Origin: JBBRHQ01 sp963815645
GTDB taxonomy: Bacteria > Actinomycetota > Thermoleophilia > Solirubrobacterales > 70-9
Reading direction: 5' to 3'
Length of the DNA stretch: 64,000 bases
NCBI GenBank assembly: GCA_963815645.1
Contig: CAWFHL010000001.1
Coordinates: 2,232,001-2,296,000 of the forward strand
Part shown: positions 16,962-25,620 of the stretch, piece after piece
Layout: the number at the start of each line of letters is the position of its first letter
How positions within the stretch are numbered: position 1 is the stretch's first letter
Translations under genes and position numbers: made by a program
Notes under the pieces: generated by a model
Database searches by the model: none
What the model saw: only the letters and a program-made list of their open reading frames with translations
What the model was told of the DNA's origin: nothing

Positions 16962-18110
16962 ATGAACGCAGCGGACGGCTACCGGATCGCCCTGCTCGAC
17001 TGGCTCGCCTGCGCGATCGGCGGCGCCGCCGAGCCCGCCGCGATCGCCGCGGCGGGCGCCGGCGACGGGCTCCTCGAGCGGGTCGCGGCGGCCGGGACCG
17101 CCGGGCACGTGCTCGACTACGACGACACCTATCTCCCCGGCGTCGCCCATCTCAGCTCGGCCACCGCCCCGGTCGCGCTGGTCCTCGGCGCCGAGCTGGG
17201 CGCCGGCGTGGGGGAGGCTCTGACTGCCTACATCGCCGGGTTCGAGGCGATGGGCGCCTTCTCCGGGGCGGCGCATCCCGAGCTCTATGGCGGCGGCTGG
17301 CACCCGACCTCGGTCTGCGGAGGTCTGGGCGCCGCGGTGGTCGCCTCGCGGCTGCTTGGCCTCGAGGCCGAAGCCGAGGAATCGGCCTCGGCGCTCGCCC
17401 TGCTGCGCGCCTCGGGATTTCGCTCGGCCTTCGGTTCCGCCGGGAAAAGCCTCCAGGTCGGGATGGCGGCAGCGGAGGGGGTGGCGGCGGCCCGGGTCGC
17501 GGCGTCGGGGGCGGAAGTCGGCCTGCAAACGGTGGCGTCCGGATACGCCGGTTTCTCGACCGCCTTCGGCGCGACTCAGGGGAGCGGGCCCGAGGGTGCA
17601 GCCCCGGCGGTCGAGCAGAACTGGATCAAGGCCTACCCCTGCTGCCTGCAGACCCATAGCTCGATCGAGGCGGCAGCGGGGCAACCGGGCGCCGGCGGCG
17701 CGACGATTGAGATCTCCGTCCACCCGCTCTCCCTGCAGGCGGCGCCGATCACGATTCCGGGCGATGGGCTGGAGGCGAAGTTCTCGATCCCCTACCTGGC
17801 CGCCTTCACTCTGCTGCACGGGCCACCGGGCCTGGAGAGCTTCGCCGGGGTCGATGCCGAGGCCGTCCGTCTCGCGGCGGCGATCGAGGTGCGGGCCGAG
17901 CCGGACCTCGGCGAATCGGAGGCTGTGCTGGTGCTGGACGGCGAGCAGGTCTCGAGGGTGCCGGCGGCGCTCGGCTCGCCCCAGCGCCCGCTCGATCCGG
18001 CCGGGCTCGCGGCGAAGCGACGCGCCCTCGCGGGGGAGCGGCTCGAGGGCGCACTCGACGACGCTGACCGCCCGGTTGCCGAGCTGGCCGAGCTGATCGG
18101 ACCGAGATGA
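16962..18110 (+). CDS. MmgE/PrpD family protein
   Basis: A 382-residue protein. It matches the MmgE/PrpD fold by LLDWLACAIGG near the N-terminus, HVLDYDDTYLPGVAHLSSAT (the conserved DDT...H..S segment), GWHPTSVCGGLGAA (GWH-x-T) and IKAYPCCLQTHSSIEA (K-x-YP-C...H). These residues line the active site of 2-methylcitrate dehydratase and related enzymes. It is shorter than PrpD (about 450-480), mostly at the N-terminus. No methylcitrate cycle genes are adjacent, so the substrate is unknown. The stop overlaps the thioesterase start (ATGA), so the two are coupled. Confidence 0.85.
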   Translation: MNAADGYRIALLDWLACAIGGAAEPAAIAAAGAGDGLLERVAAAGTAGHVLDYDDTYLPGVAHLSSATAPVALVLGAELGAGVGEALTAYIAGFEAMGAFSGAAHPELYGGGWHPTSVCGGLGAAVVASRLLGLEAEAEESASALALLRASGFRSAFGSAGKSLQVGMAAAEGVAAARVAASGAEVGLQTVASGYAGFSTAFGATQGSGPEGAAPAVEQNWIKAYPCCLQTHSSIEAAAGQPGAGGATIEISVHPLSLQAAPITIPGDGLEAKFSIPYLAAFTLLHGPPGLESFAGVDAEAVRLAAAIEVRAEPDLGESEAVLVLDGEQVSRVPAALGSPQRPLDPAGLAAKRRALAGERLEGALDDADRPVAELAELIGPR

Positions 18111-18841
18111 GCGAGGCTCCGCCGCCCGCGGAGATCGTCCCCGAGCCCGGGAGGGGGCGGGTGTTCGAGAAGCTGATGCGACCGGGGATCGCCGACGTCG
18201 CGCCGAGCGGCCTGGCCCGGCTCGACGCGATCGCCCGCTGGCTGCAGGACGTCGCCTACCTCGATGTCGTCGACGCCGGCTTCGAGCGCCGCTGCGCCTG
18301 GATAGTCAGGCGCACCAGAATCCGTGCGGAGGTGCTTCCCCAGTTCGGAGAGGACCTGGCGCTGCGCACCTTCTGCAGCGGGATCGGCCGGTTCTGCGCC
18401 GAACGGCGGACGGCGATCTCGGGGCCGAGCGCCTCGGTCGAGGCAGTCGCCACATGGGTCGCACTCGACCCCGAGCGCCTCGTGCCGATGCGCTTCGACG
18501 AGGAGTTCGCGGCGCTCTATGGAGAGAGTGCCGCGGGGCGAGGCGCCAGCACCCGCCTCCACCATCCCGGGCCGTCCCCCGACGCCGAGCCCGAGCCTTG
18601 GGCGTTCCGGGCGACCGACCTCGATCTCGCCGGTCACGTCAACAACTCGCACTACTGGGCGGCTCTCGAAACCGAGCTCAGCGGGGACGGTGACCCCGGG
18701 GCGGTCGACGCGGAGATCGAGCACCTGGCGCCGGGCCTTCCCGGGGAGGCGACGATCCTGCGCAGCCTCGGCTGGGCTTGGATCGTCGATCGCGCCGGTT
18801 CGGTGCTGGCCTCGATCCGGCGCCAGCCTTCAGGGGCCTGA
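18107..18841 (+). CDS. acyl-ACP thioesterase (FatA-like, double hot-dog)
   Basis: A 244-residue protein with two hot-dog halves. The N-terminal half has ARLDAIARWLQDVAYLD and AWIVRRTRIRAEVLPQFGED, as in plant and bacterial FatA/FatB. The C-terminal half carries DLDLAGHVNNSHYWAALE, the conserved H-V-N-N-x-x-Y segment. It would hydrolyse acyl-ACP or a related acyl thioester to a free acid. Translationally coupled to the MmgE/PrpD gene, an unusual pairing. Its last 12 bp overlap the end of the convergent TgpA gene. Confidence 0.85.
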   Translation: MSEAPPPAEIVPEPGRGRVFEKLMRPGIADVAPSGLARLDAIARWLQDVAYLDVVDAGFERRCAWIVRRTRIRAEVLPQFGEDLALRTFCSGIGRFCAERRTAISGPSASVEAVATWVALDPERLVPMRFDEEFAALYGESAAGRGASTRLHHPGPSPDAEPEPWAFRATDLDLAGHVNNSHYWAALETELSGDGDPGAVDAEIEHLAPGLPGEATILRSLGWAWIVDRAGSVLASIRRQPSGA

Positions 18842-21127
18842 GGGCGGGAGCGGCTTCGGCCCGAAGGGGGGGACGGCCAGGAGGGCTCGCAGGGCCCGGC
18901 GGGCTCCGCGTCCTCCTCCGAGCTCGCGGCGCATCCGGCTGCGCTCCTCGGCGCCGGGGGGCGCGGCGCCGGCGCCGTACCGGTAGGCGCGCAACTTTGC
19001 TGCGTAGGCGGCGAGGCGGGGACGCCCGAGCGCTGCCGAGTCGTCCTCCAGGCGCCGCAGGGTGAGGCCGGCGGCGATCGGCCTTCCCATCGCCGGCAGG
19101 GCGCGGCGCAGCTCAGCGATCTGGGCCGCCGCGAGAGATTCTCCCCGCAGCGACCGGCGCCGGCGGGCGAGGACGGGTAGGCCGAGAGCGAGGGCCACCA
19201 GGACCAGCAGCGCGGCGACTCCGGCGACGCCGGCCAGCGCCGGCAAGCTCGAGCCGCCCCCGCTCGAGCGCAGGTCGGCGGGGCCGGGGGCGTGCGAGCC
19301 TCCGGCGCCGAGCGGAGGCACCGGGCGCCGGGCCCGGAGGACCGGCAGCGACGGCTGCGCCGAGGTCGACGCCGCCGGGGAGACGCCGGGGGTGGGGTCG
19401 AAGGGGACCCAGCCGATCCGCTCGAAATAGACCTCTACCCAGGAATGCGCGTCGAAGTCGTGGACCGTGAAGCGGTTCCGCGCTTCGCTCGGAGAGCCGG
19501 GACTGAACCCCGATGCGACCCTGCTTGGTATGCCGAGCATCCTCAACATCAGCGCCATCGCCCCGGAGAACTGCTGGCAATAGCCCCTTCGATCGCGGAA
19601 CAGGAAGGCGCGCAGCGGGAAGTGCCGGACCGGGGGATTCTCGTCGTAGGAGTAGGCGCCGAGCAGCTGCTGATTGATCGCCTCCACCGCATCGTAGGTG
19701 TCCGCCGTCCCGGCGGTGAGGCGGTGGGCAAGTCGGTATACCGATCCGTACGGCGAGCGCAGGAGACGGCGATCGACTGCCGCTCTGCGGGCGGCGCCGG
19801 GAGACGATCGCAAGGGCACCGTGAGCTGGGTGAGTCCCTCGACTGCCACCTGGTCGCCGTTCTGGGCCTCGACCGCCCCGGGGGAGGTCTGCGGTACGGC
19901 TAGGGTCGTGTACCGGCGCAGTGCCGCCTGGTAGGGGAGCGAGCCGGCCCGTCGCATCTGGGTCGGGGTCGGCTGGGGGGAGTAGTAGTGCACGCTGTAG
20001 GTGTCCCCGCCGGAGATGCCGTCTCCATCCGCCGGGACGACGCCTCCGTCCGAGAGGTCGGTCTCGCCGAGGCCCTGTACAGAGAGGGGCGTGCCGGCGG
20101 CGACGACGAGCTGGCTGCTCAGCTGGTCGATCCGGAAGCGGGCCGTGTGAACCCACCGGGAGTTGAGATAGGCGGCGGAAGCGCCCCCGAAAAGCGAGGG
20201 CAGCTCCAGCGACGGTGGCGACTTGTCGAGAGGTTCGAGCCAGCGGAACCCGTCGAAGCGGTCGAGCACGGCGGTCCGCCAGTAGTGGGGCTCGGGGCTG
20301 CGGACGATCAGCAGCCGCTGTCCCCTCCGCGGCCAACCGAGCGGTCCGTAGTCGTGATTCCAGCTGAAGAACTCGGTGCCGCCGCTGGAGTTGGCCGACA
20401 GATCCCAGTGGGTGTAGTCGAGCAGCGGCTCTGCGCCCATCGTCCTCGAGCAGAGCGGCAGGGCGAGGGCCCCGGCGACAGCGATCAGCCCCAGACCCAT
20501 TGCTGCGTTGCGGCGGCGGATCAGCGGCAGCCAGAGCCAGCCCGCGACCAGGGCGAAGAGCAGCAGGCCCTGAAGCAGGGGCGCCGTGGGAGGCGAGAGG
20601 GTCGCAGCGGTCCCGTAGGCGGCGACCAGGATCGTCAGCCCGGCGATCGAGCGGGCGCCGGCCGCCGCCGCGGACGGCCAGAAGGACACCACTGCGGCAG
20701 CGCAAACCACGAGCGGCACCGCGAGGGTGATCGCCCGCCGGGCCCAGTCGTCTCCACCGCCCGGATAGGGGTAGCTCGCTCCGGCAGCGAGGTCGAGGCC
20801 GGAGCCGAGGCGGGCGCCGAGCTCGTCCCAGTGGACCGGGAGGAGCAGGCGGGCGGGGACTCCGAGGATCAGGGCCGCCAGCGCCAGTCCGAGCAATGCA
20901 GCCGCCAGAGCGAGCGGCCAGCGCCACTTCCGCGGCGGCGCCAGGGCGCCGATCGCTGCCAGCACGGTCGCCACGGCGACCAGGGCCAGGGTCGTGCCGA
21001 GCAGCCCAGAGAGGGGAGGATCGCTGAGCAGCGCAGACCAGCTGAGCGCGACAAGCAGAGAAAGCGCCGCGAAGGCCCCCAGCCGCGCCAGCGGCAGGGA
21101 CCGGATGACCCGGAACTCGGAGCTCAC
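18830..21127 (-). CDS. TgpA-type transglutaminase-like membrane protein (DUF3488)
   Basis: A 765-residue membrane protein. The first 230 residues hold about six helices (DUF3488), for example LGAFAALSLLVALSWSALL and WPLALAAALLGLALAALILG. The soluble middle contains a transglutaminase core with Cys in DRRGYCQQFSGAMALMLRML, His in DFDAHSWVEVYFERIGW and Asp in VPFDPTPGV, a complete C-H-D triad. A Ser/Pro-rich linker and a final helix (LAGVAGVAALLVLVALALGL) lead to a C-terminal DUF4129-like tail. It forms an operon with DUF58 and MoxR genes (4-bp overlap and 5-bp gap), a pairing widespread in bacteria. The periplasmic catalytic domain probably acts on peptide or isopeptide bonds. Confidence 0.9.
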   Translation of the reverse strand: MSSEFRVIRSLPLARLGAFAALSLLVALSWSALLSDPPLSGLLGTTLALVAVATVLAAIGALAPPRKWRWPLALAAALLGLALAALILGVPARLLLPVHWDELGARLGSGLDLAAGASYPYPGGGDDWARRAITLAVPLVVCAAAVVSFWPSAAAAGARSIAGLTILVAAYGTAATLSPPTAPLLQGLLLFALVAGWLWLPLIRRRNAAMGLGLIAVAGALALPLCSRTMGAEPLLDYTHWDLSANSSGGTEFFSWNHDYGPLGWPRRGQRLLIVRSPEPHYWRTAVLDRFDGFRWLEPLDKSPPSLELPSLFGGASAAYLNSRWVHTARFRIDQLSSQLVVAAGTPLSVQGLGETDLSDGGVVPADGDGISGGDTYSVHYYSPQPTPTQMRRAGSLPYQAALRRYTTLAVPQTSPGAVEAQNGDQVAVEGLTQLTVPLRSSPGAARRAAVDRRLLRSPYGSVYRLAHRLTAGTADTYDAVEAINQQLLGAYSYDENPPVRHFPLRAFLFRDRRGYCQQFSGAMALMLRMLGIPSRVASGFSPGSPSEARNRFTVHDFDAHSWVEVYFERIGWVPFDPTPGVSPAASTSAQPSLPVLRARRPVPPLGAGGSHAPGPADLRSSGGGSSLPALAGVAGVAALLVLVALALGLPVLARRRRSLRGESLAAAQIAELRRALPAMGRPIAAGLTLRRLEDDSAALGRPRLAAYAAKLRAYRYGAGAAPPGAEERSRMRRELGGGRGARRALRALLAVPPFGPKPLPPSGP

Positions 21128-22224
21128 GCCGCCTCCCGGGAAGCGGTGTCCCTGGCTGCCGGGGCATGGCCCCGGCAGCCGGCGACGTTGAACAGCGTCC
21201 GCATCCCGTCGATCGGCTCGGCCGTCACCAGGCAGAGGCGCTCGGATCCCCGGATGGCCGGGACTTTCGGTGAGGCCGCCGCCGAGACCAGGAAGGTGGT
21301 CCCTGCCGTGTGCCGGGCGGCAACCGTCGGCGGGCGGCTGCAGGGCTCGACCAGGGCGAGCCTCGCATGCGCCTGGCGCCAGCCGCGGGACATCCGCGCG
21401 CCGATCCGCACCGGGTGGGTCGCCTCCGGCAGCAGCAGCGAGCAGCCGCCCTCCCCGGCGAGGTGGGCGCAGATCGAAGCGGCCGCCCGCACCGCGCGGT
21501 CCAGCGCCTCCTCCGAGGCGGGGTCGAAGGCGTCGAGGACGATGAGCGGGGGCGACTCGCCGCCGCTGATCAGCCTCCGCTCGGCCAGCTCGCCGCTGCG
21601 GGCGACGGTCGGCCAGTGGATGCGCGAGGCCGGCGTCCCCTCCCGGTAGGGGCGCACGCCCTCGACCTCGAACTCGACGGCACGGGGATCGAGTCCGGCG
21701 GAGCCTGAGCCGCTGTCGGCCGAGCCGAGCAGCCGATCGAGCCCTCCGGGTCCCGCCGGGGCGAGGACGGGCTCGATTCGCGGCAGGACCAGCACCGGGA
21801 TCGACTCACCGGCGCTGATCCGCCGGCGCTGGAGTCCGAAGGGGTCCGAGACAAGCAGCGCCGGTGGTTCGAGGAGGTGGCGGCCCCGCCGACGGATGCG
21901 AAGCTCGAGCATGTGGAGGCCGGAGGGCCGGACCCCGGTCTGCAGAGGTTGATCGGCGAGCGGGTGCTCGATCCTGCTCCCCGGCAGCAGGCCCGCTGTC
22001 GAGACTCTCGCGCCGAGCGGGTAGCTCTCCCCCTCGATGATGCTCCACGGGCCCGGCACCCGCTCGACACGCGGGCGGCGGGCAGAGGCCCTCACCCAGA
22101 TTCCCAGGCCGGCGACCAGGATCGCCATGGCGACGCCGGGTACGTAGAGCGAGGTGGATCCGAAGGCGGCGGCGGAGACCACGAAGGCCACCGCCAGCAG
22201 CAGGGTGGCCGTTCTCGCTCCCAT
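21124..22224 (-). CDS. DUF58 domain-containing protein
   Basis: A 366-residue protein with two N-terminal helices (TATLLLAVAFVVSAAAFGS, LYVPGVAMAILVAGLGIWV) and a soluble body. The DUF58 hallmark is present as VEFEVEGVRPYREGTPASRI then HWPTVARSGELAER. A VWA-like fold with LIVLDAFDP follows. Typical partner of MoxR ATPases; together they are thought to remodel or chaperone a substrate protein. It overlaps TgpA by 4 bp and follows MoxR by 5 bp. Confidence 0.88.
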   Translation of the reverse strand: MGARTATLLLAVAFVVSAAAFGSTSLYVPGVAMAILVAGLGIWVRASARRPRVERVPGPWSIIEGESYPLGARVSTAGLLPGSRIEHPLADQPLQTGVRPSGLHMLELRIRRRGRHLLEPPALLVSDPFGLQRRRISAGESIPVLVLPRIEPVLAPAGPGGLDRLLGSADSGSGSAGLDPRAVEFEVEGVRPYREGTPASRIHWPTVARSGELAERRLISGGESPPLIVLDAFDPASEEALDRAVRAAASICAHLAGEGGCSLLLPEATHPVRIGARMSRGWRQAHARLALVEPCSRPPTVAARHTAGTTFLVSAAASPKVPAIRGSERLCLVTAEPIDGMRTLFNVAGCRGHAPAARDTASREAA

Positions 22225-22229
22225 CGCCG

Positions 22230-23180
22230 TCAGAGCGCCGGGGTGTGCATGAGGGCGTCCGCCACCACCGCCGTGCGCTCGCCGGGAGCGGCTCCGGGGG
22301 CGAGCAGCAGTCGATGCTCGAGCACCGCGTGGGCGAGCGCCTGGACGTCATCCGGCAAGGTGTGGTCGCGACCGTAGAGGGCGGCCCGCGCCATCGCGGC
22401 CCGGTAGAGGAGGAGCCCGGCCCGGGGGCTTGCGCCGAGGTCGACCCGCTGATCGGAGCGGGTCGCTTCGCACAGCGCCACCACGTAGGCCCGCAGCGCC
22501 TCGCTGCCGTTGGTCGCGCCGGCGGCGGCCTGTGCGGCGAGGATCGAGCCGACGTCGGCCACCGGCTCAACGTCCAGGACCCGGTCGGCGGAGGCATGCT
22601 CTGCCAGCATCGCCGCCTCCTCGCCCGAATCCGGGTAACCCATCTCCAGCCTGACCATGAAGCGGTCGAGCTGGGCCTCGGGAAGCGGATAGGTCCCCTC
22701 GTAGGAGACCGGGTTCTGGGTCGCTATCACCAGGAACGGCCGGGCCAGCTCGTGCGCCTGCCCGTCCACGGTGACCCGGCGCTCCTGCATGCACTCCAGC
22801 AGCCCCGACTGGGTCTTGGGAGAGGCCCGGTTGATCTCGTCGACGAGGACGATGTTCGCGAACACCGGGCCCGGGTGGAACTCGAAGCGGGCGTCGCGCT
22901 GGTCGAAGACGTTGGTCCCGACCACGTCGGCCGGCAGCAGGTCGACGGTGCACTGGACCCGCGCGTAGGAGGCGTCGATCGAGCTCGCGAGCGACCGCGC
23001 CAGCGCCGTCTTGCCGACACCGGGGTGGTCCTCGATCAGCACGTGGCCCTCGGCGATCAGGGAGACGATCAGCTGCTCGAGGACCTCGTCGCGGACCTTG
23101 ACCGCGCGACGGATGCTGGCGCGCAATCGCTCCCCGATCTCGGCTACGGCGACGGGATCGAGCTCGGGCATCGTGGCCAC
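22230..23180 (-). CDS. MoxR family AAA+ ATPase
   Basis: A 316-residue AAA+ ATPase. Walker A is EDHPGVGKTALARSLA, the MoxR signature CTVDLLPADVVGTNVF follows, Walker B is NIVLVDEINRASPKTQ, sensor I is FLVIATQNPVSYEGTYPLPE, and DLGASPRAGLLLYRAAMARA is the C-terminal lid with sensor II Arg. The start may be GTG 23180 or ATG 23171 (MPELDPVAV). It is the first gene of the MoxR-DUF58-TgpA operon and probably acts as a chaperone for its partners. Confidence 0.92.
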   Translation of the reverse strand: MATMPELDPVAVAEIGERLRASIRRAVKVRDEVLEQLIVSLIAEGHVLIEDHPGVGKTALARSLASSIDASYARVQCTVDLLPADVVGTNVFDQRDARFEFHPGPVFANIVLVDEINRASPKTQSGLLECMQERRVTVDGQAHELARPFLVIATQNPVSYEGTYPLPEAQLDRFMVRLEMGYPDSGEEAAMLAEHASADRVLDVEPVADVGSILAAQAAAGATNGSEALRAYVVALCEATRSDQRVDLGASPRAGLLLYRAAMARAALYGRDHTLPDDVQALAHAVLEHRLLLAPGAAPGERTAVVADALMHTPAL

Positions 23181-23219
23181 CCGTCCATGGTAGGCCAGGG
23201 CCGCAGCGAGGTCGGCGGC

Positions 23220-24638
23220 CTAGGCCTTGCCCCGCCGGAACAGCCAGCGCCGCAGCAGGGGTCCGACCTTGCGGCCCGAATGGCGCTCGGCGAAGGCGAT
23301 GAACTGCGAGGTCAAGGCGTTGCCGTAGCGGTGGGTCGTCGTCCAGGCCCGCAGGAGACCGAAGAAGGCGCGGTCGCCAAGCCTGATCCGCAGCGCCTCG
23401 AGGGTCATCGCGCCGCGGACATAGACCGACCCGTCGAAGAGATTCTTCGGGGTGCCGGGCCGGCCCGGCGGGGGCGACCAGAAAGGATCGGCCGTCGGCC
23501 GGCGGCGGAGCTCGGCGAAGACCGAGCGCGCGCTGGGGCCGCCGTGCCGCTCGCGGTAGACCCATTCGGTGAAGGTCGCGAACCCCTCGTTCAACCAGAT
23601 ATCCGGCCAGCGCCGCAGGCCGGTCGAGTCCCCTACCCATTGATGGGCGAGCTCGTGGACGAGCAGGTTGCGCCTGGGTGGGCCGGGGTAGGTAGGGCGC
23701 GACTGGGTCTCGAGGGCGTATTCGCCACCGTCGGTGATCGTGGTCCCGACCGCGTCGAACGGGTATGGCCCGAACAGCTTGCGCTCGAAGCGGATGATCT
23801 CCGGCAGGTTGCGGATCCCCCTGCGGATCAGCGCTCCCCGATCACGGTAGAGGTCGGCGCCCACCGCCGTCCAGGCTGGGATGCCGTCGACCCTGGCGTG
23901 GCGGAGGCGGAAGTTGTCGAAGGCGACGGTCGCGAGGTAGGGAGCCATCGGCTGCCCCATGGCCCAGATCCAACGGATGCGCCTGCCGTGCGAGCGGCGG
24001 GAGACGAGGCGACCGTTGGCGACGGCGACGAGATGCCTCCCGCGGCTGCGGGCGGGAGCGTCGAGGCGGAACCCGAAGCTGGCCTTGTCGGTCAGCGAGT
24101 TGTTGCAGGGCAACCAGGCCGCGGTCCCCACCGGCTCGCCCAGGGCAACCGCGCCGCCGTCGTCCGTCCTGGTCCAGCCTTCCTTGGAGCGGTCCGGGTC
24201 GGTGATCGTCCTCGGGTGGCCGCTATAGGAGACGGTGGCGACGAACTCTGTCCCCGAGGGTATCGGCGACGACGGCCTAACGATCAGCTTGCGGTGACGT
24301 CGCCTGAAGGCCGCCGTAGCGCCATCGATCTCGACCTTCTTGACGTGCAGCCCGGCGAGGTCGAGGCCCAAGCGCCGCAGCCGGCGGCGAGAGCGCGCCC
24401 GGATGCTGGCCTTGGCGGCGATCCCGTCCCTGCCCGCCGCCCGCGTCGCCGGGATGTAGGAGAGCGAAACGCCGTAGTGAGCGACGTCGTAGGCGCTGCT
24501 GCCGCTGCCCGGGAAGAACGGGTCGCGGCCTGCCCTCGCCGGGGCCCCGACCGCGAGCGTCGCTCCGAGCAGGACCGCGGCGCAGACCAGCGGGAGGACG
24601 CGGCGGAGCACGCGAGAATTAGAGCAGGCGGCGCCCAC
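23220..24638 (-). CDS. secreted M1 family metallopeptidase
   Basis: A 472-residue exported protease with a signal peptide (LPLVCAAVLLGATLAVGA). The zinc site is LLVHELAHQWVGDSTGLRRW (HExxH) followed by WLNEGFATFTEWVYRERHGG (third ligand Glu). The exopeptidase GAMEN motif that normally precedes the zinc site is replaced by GGEYALETQ, with the Glu retained. A tail, LRIRLGDRAFFGLLRAWTTT, is typical of bacterial M1 proteins of this size, which lack the long C-terminal domain of PepN. It ends 39 bp upstream of the MoxR start and may be independent of that operon. Confidence 0.88.
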   Translation of the reverse strand: MGAACSNSRVLRRVLPLVCAAVLLGATLAVGAPARAGRDPFFPGSGSSAYDVAHYGVSLSYIPATRAAGRDGIAAKASIRARSRRRLRRLGLDLAGLHVKKVEIDGATAAFRRRHRKLIVRPSSPIPSGTEFVATVSYSGHPRTITDPDRSKEGWTRTDDGGAVALGEPVGTAAWLPCNNSLTDKASFGFRLDAPARSRGRHLVAVANGRLVSRRSHGRRIRWIWAMGQPMAPYLATVAFDNFRLRHARVDGIPAWTAVGADLYRDRGALIRRGIRNLPEIIRFERKLFGPYPFDAVGTTITDGGEYALETQSRPTYPGPPRRNLLVHELAHQWVGDSTGLRRWPDIWLNEGFATFTEWVYRERHGGPSARSVFAELRRRPTADPFWSPPPGRPGTPKNLFDGSVYVRGAMTLEALRIRLGDRAFFGLLRAWTTTHRYGNALTSQFIAFAERHSGRKVGPLLRRWLFRRGKA

Positions 24639-24667
24639 AACGTCCCGGCGAGATGGGCGCTGAGGAC

Positions 24668-25603
24668 CTAGCCGAGATCGAAGCCGACCCCGGTCAACTC
24701 CTCGGAGACCGACCAGAGGCGCCGAGCCGTCGCCTCGTCCTTCGAAGCCGAGCTGGAATCGACGACACGCGGCGCTCCTCTCGCTTCGAACAGACCGTCG
24801 GGACCGATGAACGAGCCGCCGGGGAGTCCCGGGAATGTCGCCGCATACAGCGAGGGCAGGGCTCCGTCGTCATCGCTCTGGGCGATCAGCCGGTTGGAGA
24901 TCGTCATCACTGCCGTATTGGCCGTCGCGATGATCCCGCCCCCGACGCCGGGACCGGAGGACTGGAGGTTGGTGGCGGAGTAGCCGGGATGGGCTGCCAT
25001 GCTCGCCAGCGCCGCCGCCGCCGCATCGGCGCGGCGCTGAAGCTCATAGGCGAACAGCAGGTTTGCCAGCTTCGACTGCCCGTAGGCGGCCCAACGGAAG
25101 TAGCGCCGCTCGCCGGTGAGGTCGTCGAAGCTGATCCTGCCGCTCCGGTGCGCCAGGCTGGAGACGGTCACTACCCGGCACCCGGCTCCTCGCAGCAGGG
25201 CCGGCAGCAGGCGGCCGGTGAGCGCGAAATGGCCGAGGTGATTTGTCCCGAATTGAAGCTCGAACCCGTCCTCGGTGAGGCGCCTCGGGGTGGCCATCAC
25301 GCCGGCGTTGTTGATCAGCAGGTCGATCGACTCGTGCTCGGCGAGCAAGGCCTCGGCCAGCTCGGAGACCGAGTCGAGGCTGGCCAGGTCGAGCGGGACG
25401 AGCTCGAGCGAGCCGCCCGGGACCATGGAGCGCACCGCGGCGAGTGCCTCCTCGCCCCGGTCGCGATCCCTGCAGGCCATCAACACGCTCGCTCCCGCTC
25501 GTGCCAGCACGCGCGAGGTGGCGAGGCCGAGGCCGCTGTTGGCGCCGGTGACGACGGCGACGCGCCCAGCCTGGTCGGGGATGTCGGCGGGACTCCAACC
25601 CAT
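24668..25603 (-). CDS. SDR family oxidoreductase (retinol dehydrogenase-like)
   Basis: An intact 311-residue short-chain dehydrogenase. The cofactor loop is VAVVTGANSGLGLATSRVLA, followed by ACRDRDRGEEAL, LINNAGVMATP and the catalytic SSLAHRSGRI (Ser) and YGQSKLANLL (Tyr-x3-Lys). The motif FGTNHLGHFALTGRLLP is typical of the retinol dehydrogenase/WW-domain oxidoreductase-like group in actinobacteria, which use NADP(H). Substrate unknown. It starts 17 bp after the stop of the channel gene on the same strand. Confidence 0.9.
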   Translation of the reverse strand: MGWSPADIPDQAGRVAVVTGANSGLGLATSRVLARAGASVLMACRDRDRGEEALAAVRSMVPGGSLELVPLDLASLDSVSELAEALLAEHESIDLLINNAGVMATPRRLTEDGFELQFGTNHLGHFALTGRLLPALLRGAGCRVVTVSSLAHRSGRISFDDLTGERRYFRWAAYGQSKLANLLFAYELQRRADAAAAALASMAAHPGYSATNLQSSGPGVGGGIIATANTAVMTISNRLIAQSDDDGALPSLYAATFPGLPGGSFIGPDGLFEARGAPRVVDSSSASKDEATARRLWSVSEELTGVGFDLG

Positions 25604-25620
25604 AGGAGGAGAAGCCTAGA

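Noticed and set aside
22245..24671. An 808-residue plus-strand open frame
   Set aside because: Lies antisense to MoxR and the M1 peptidase, both with complete motifs; composition is typical of a shadow frame.
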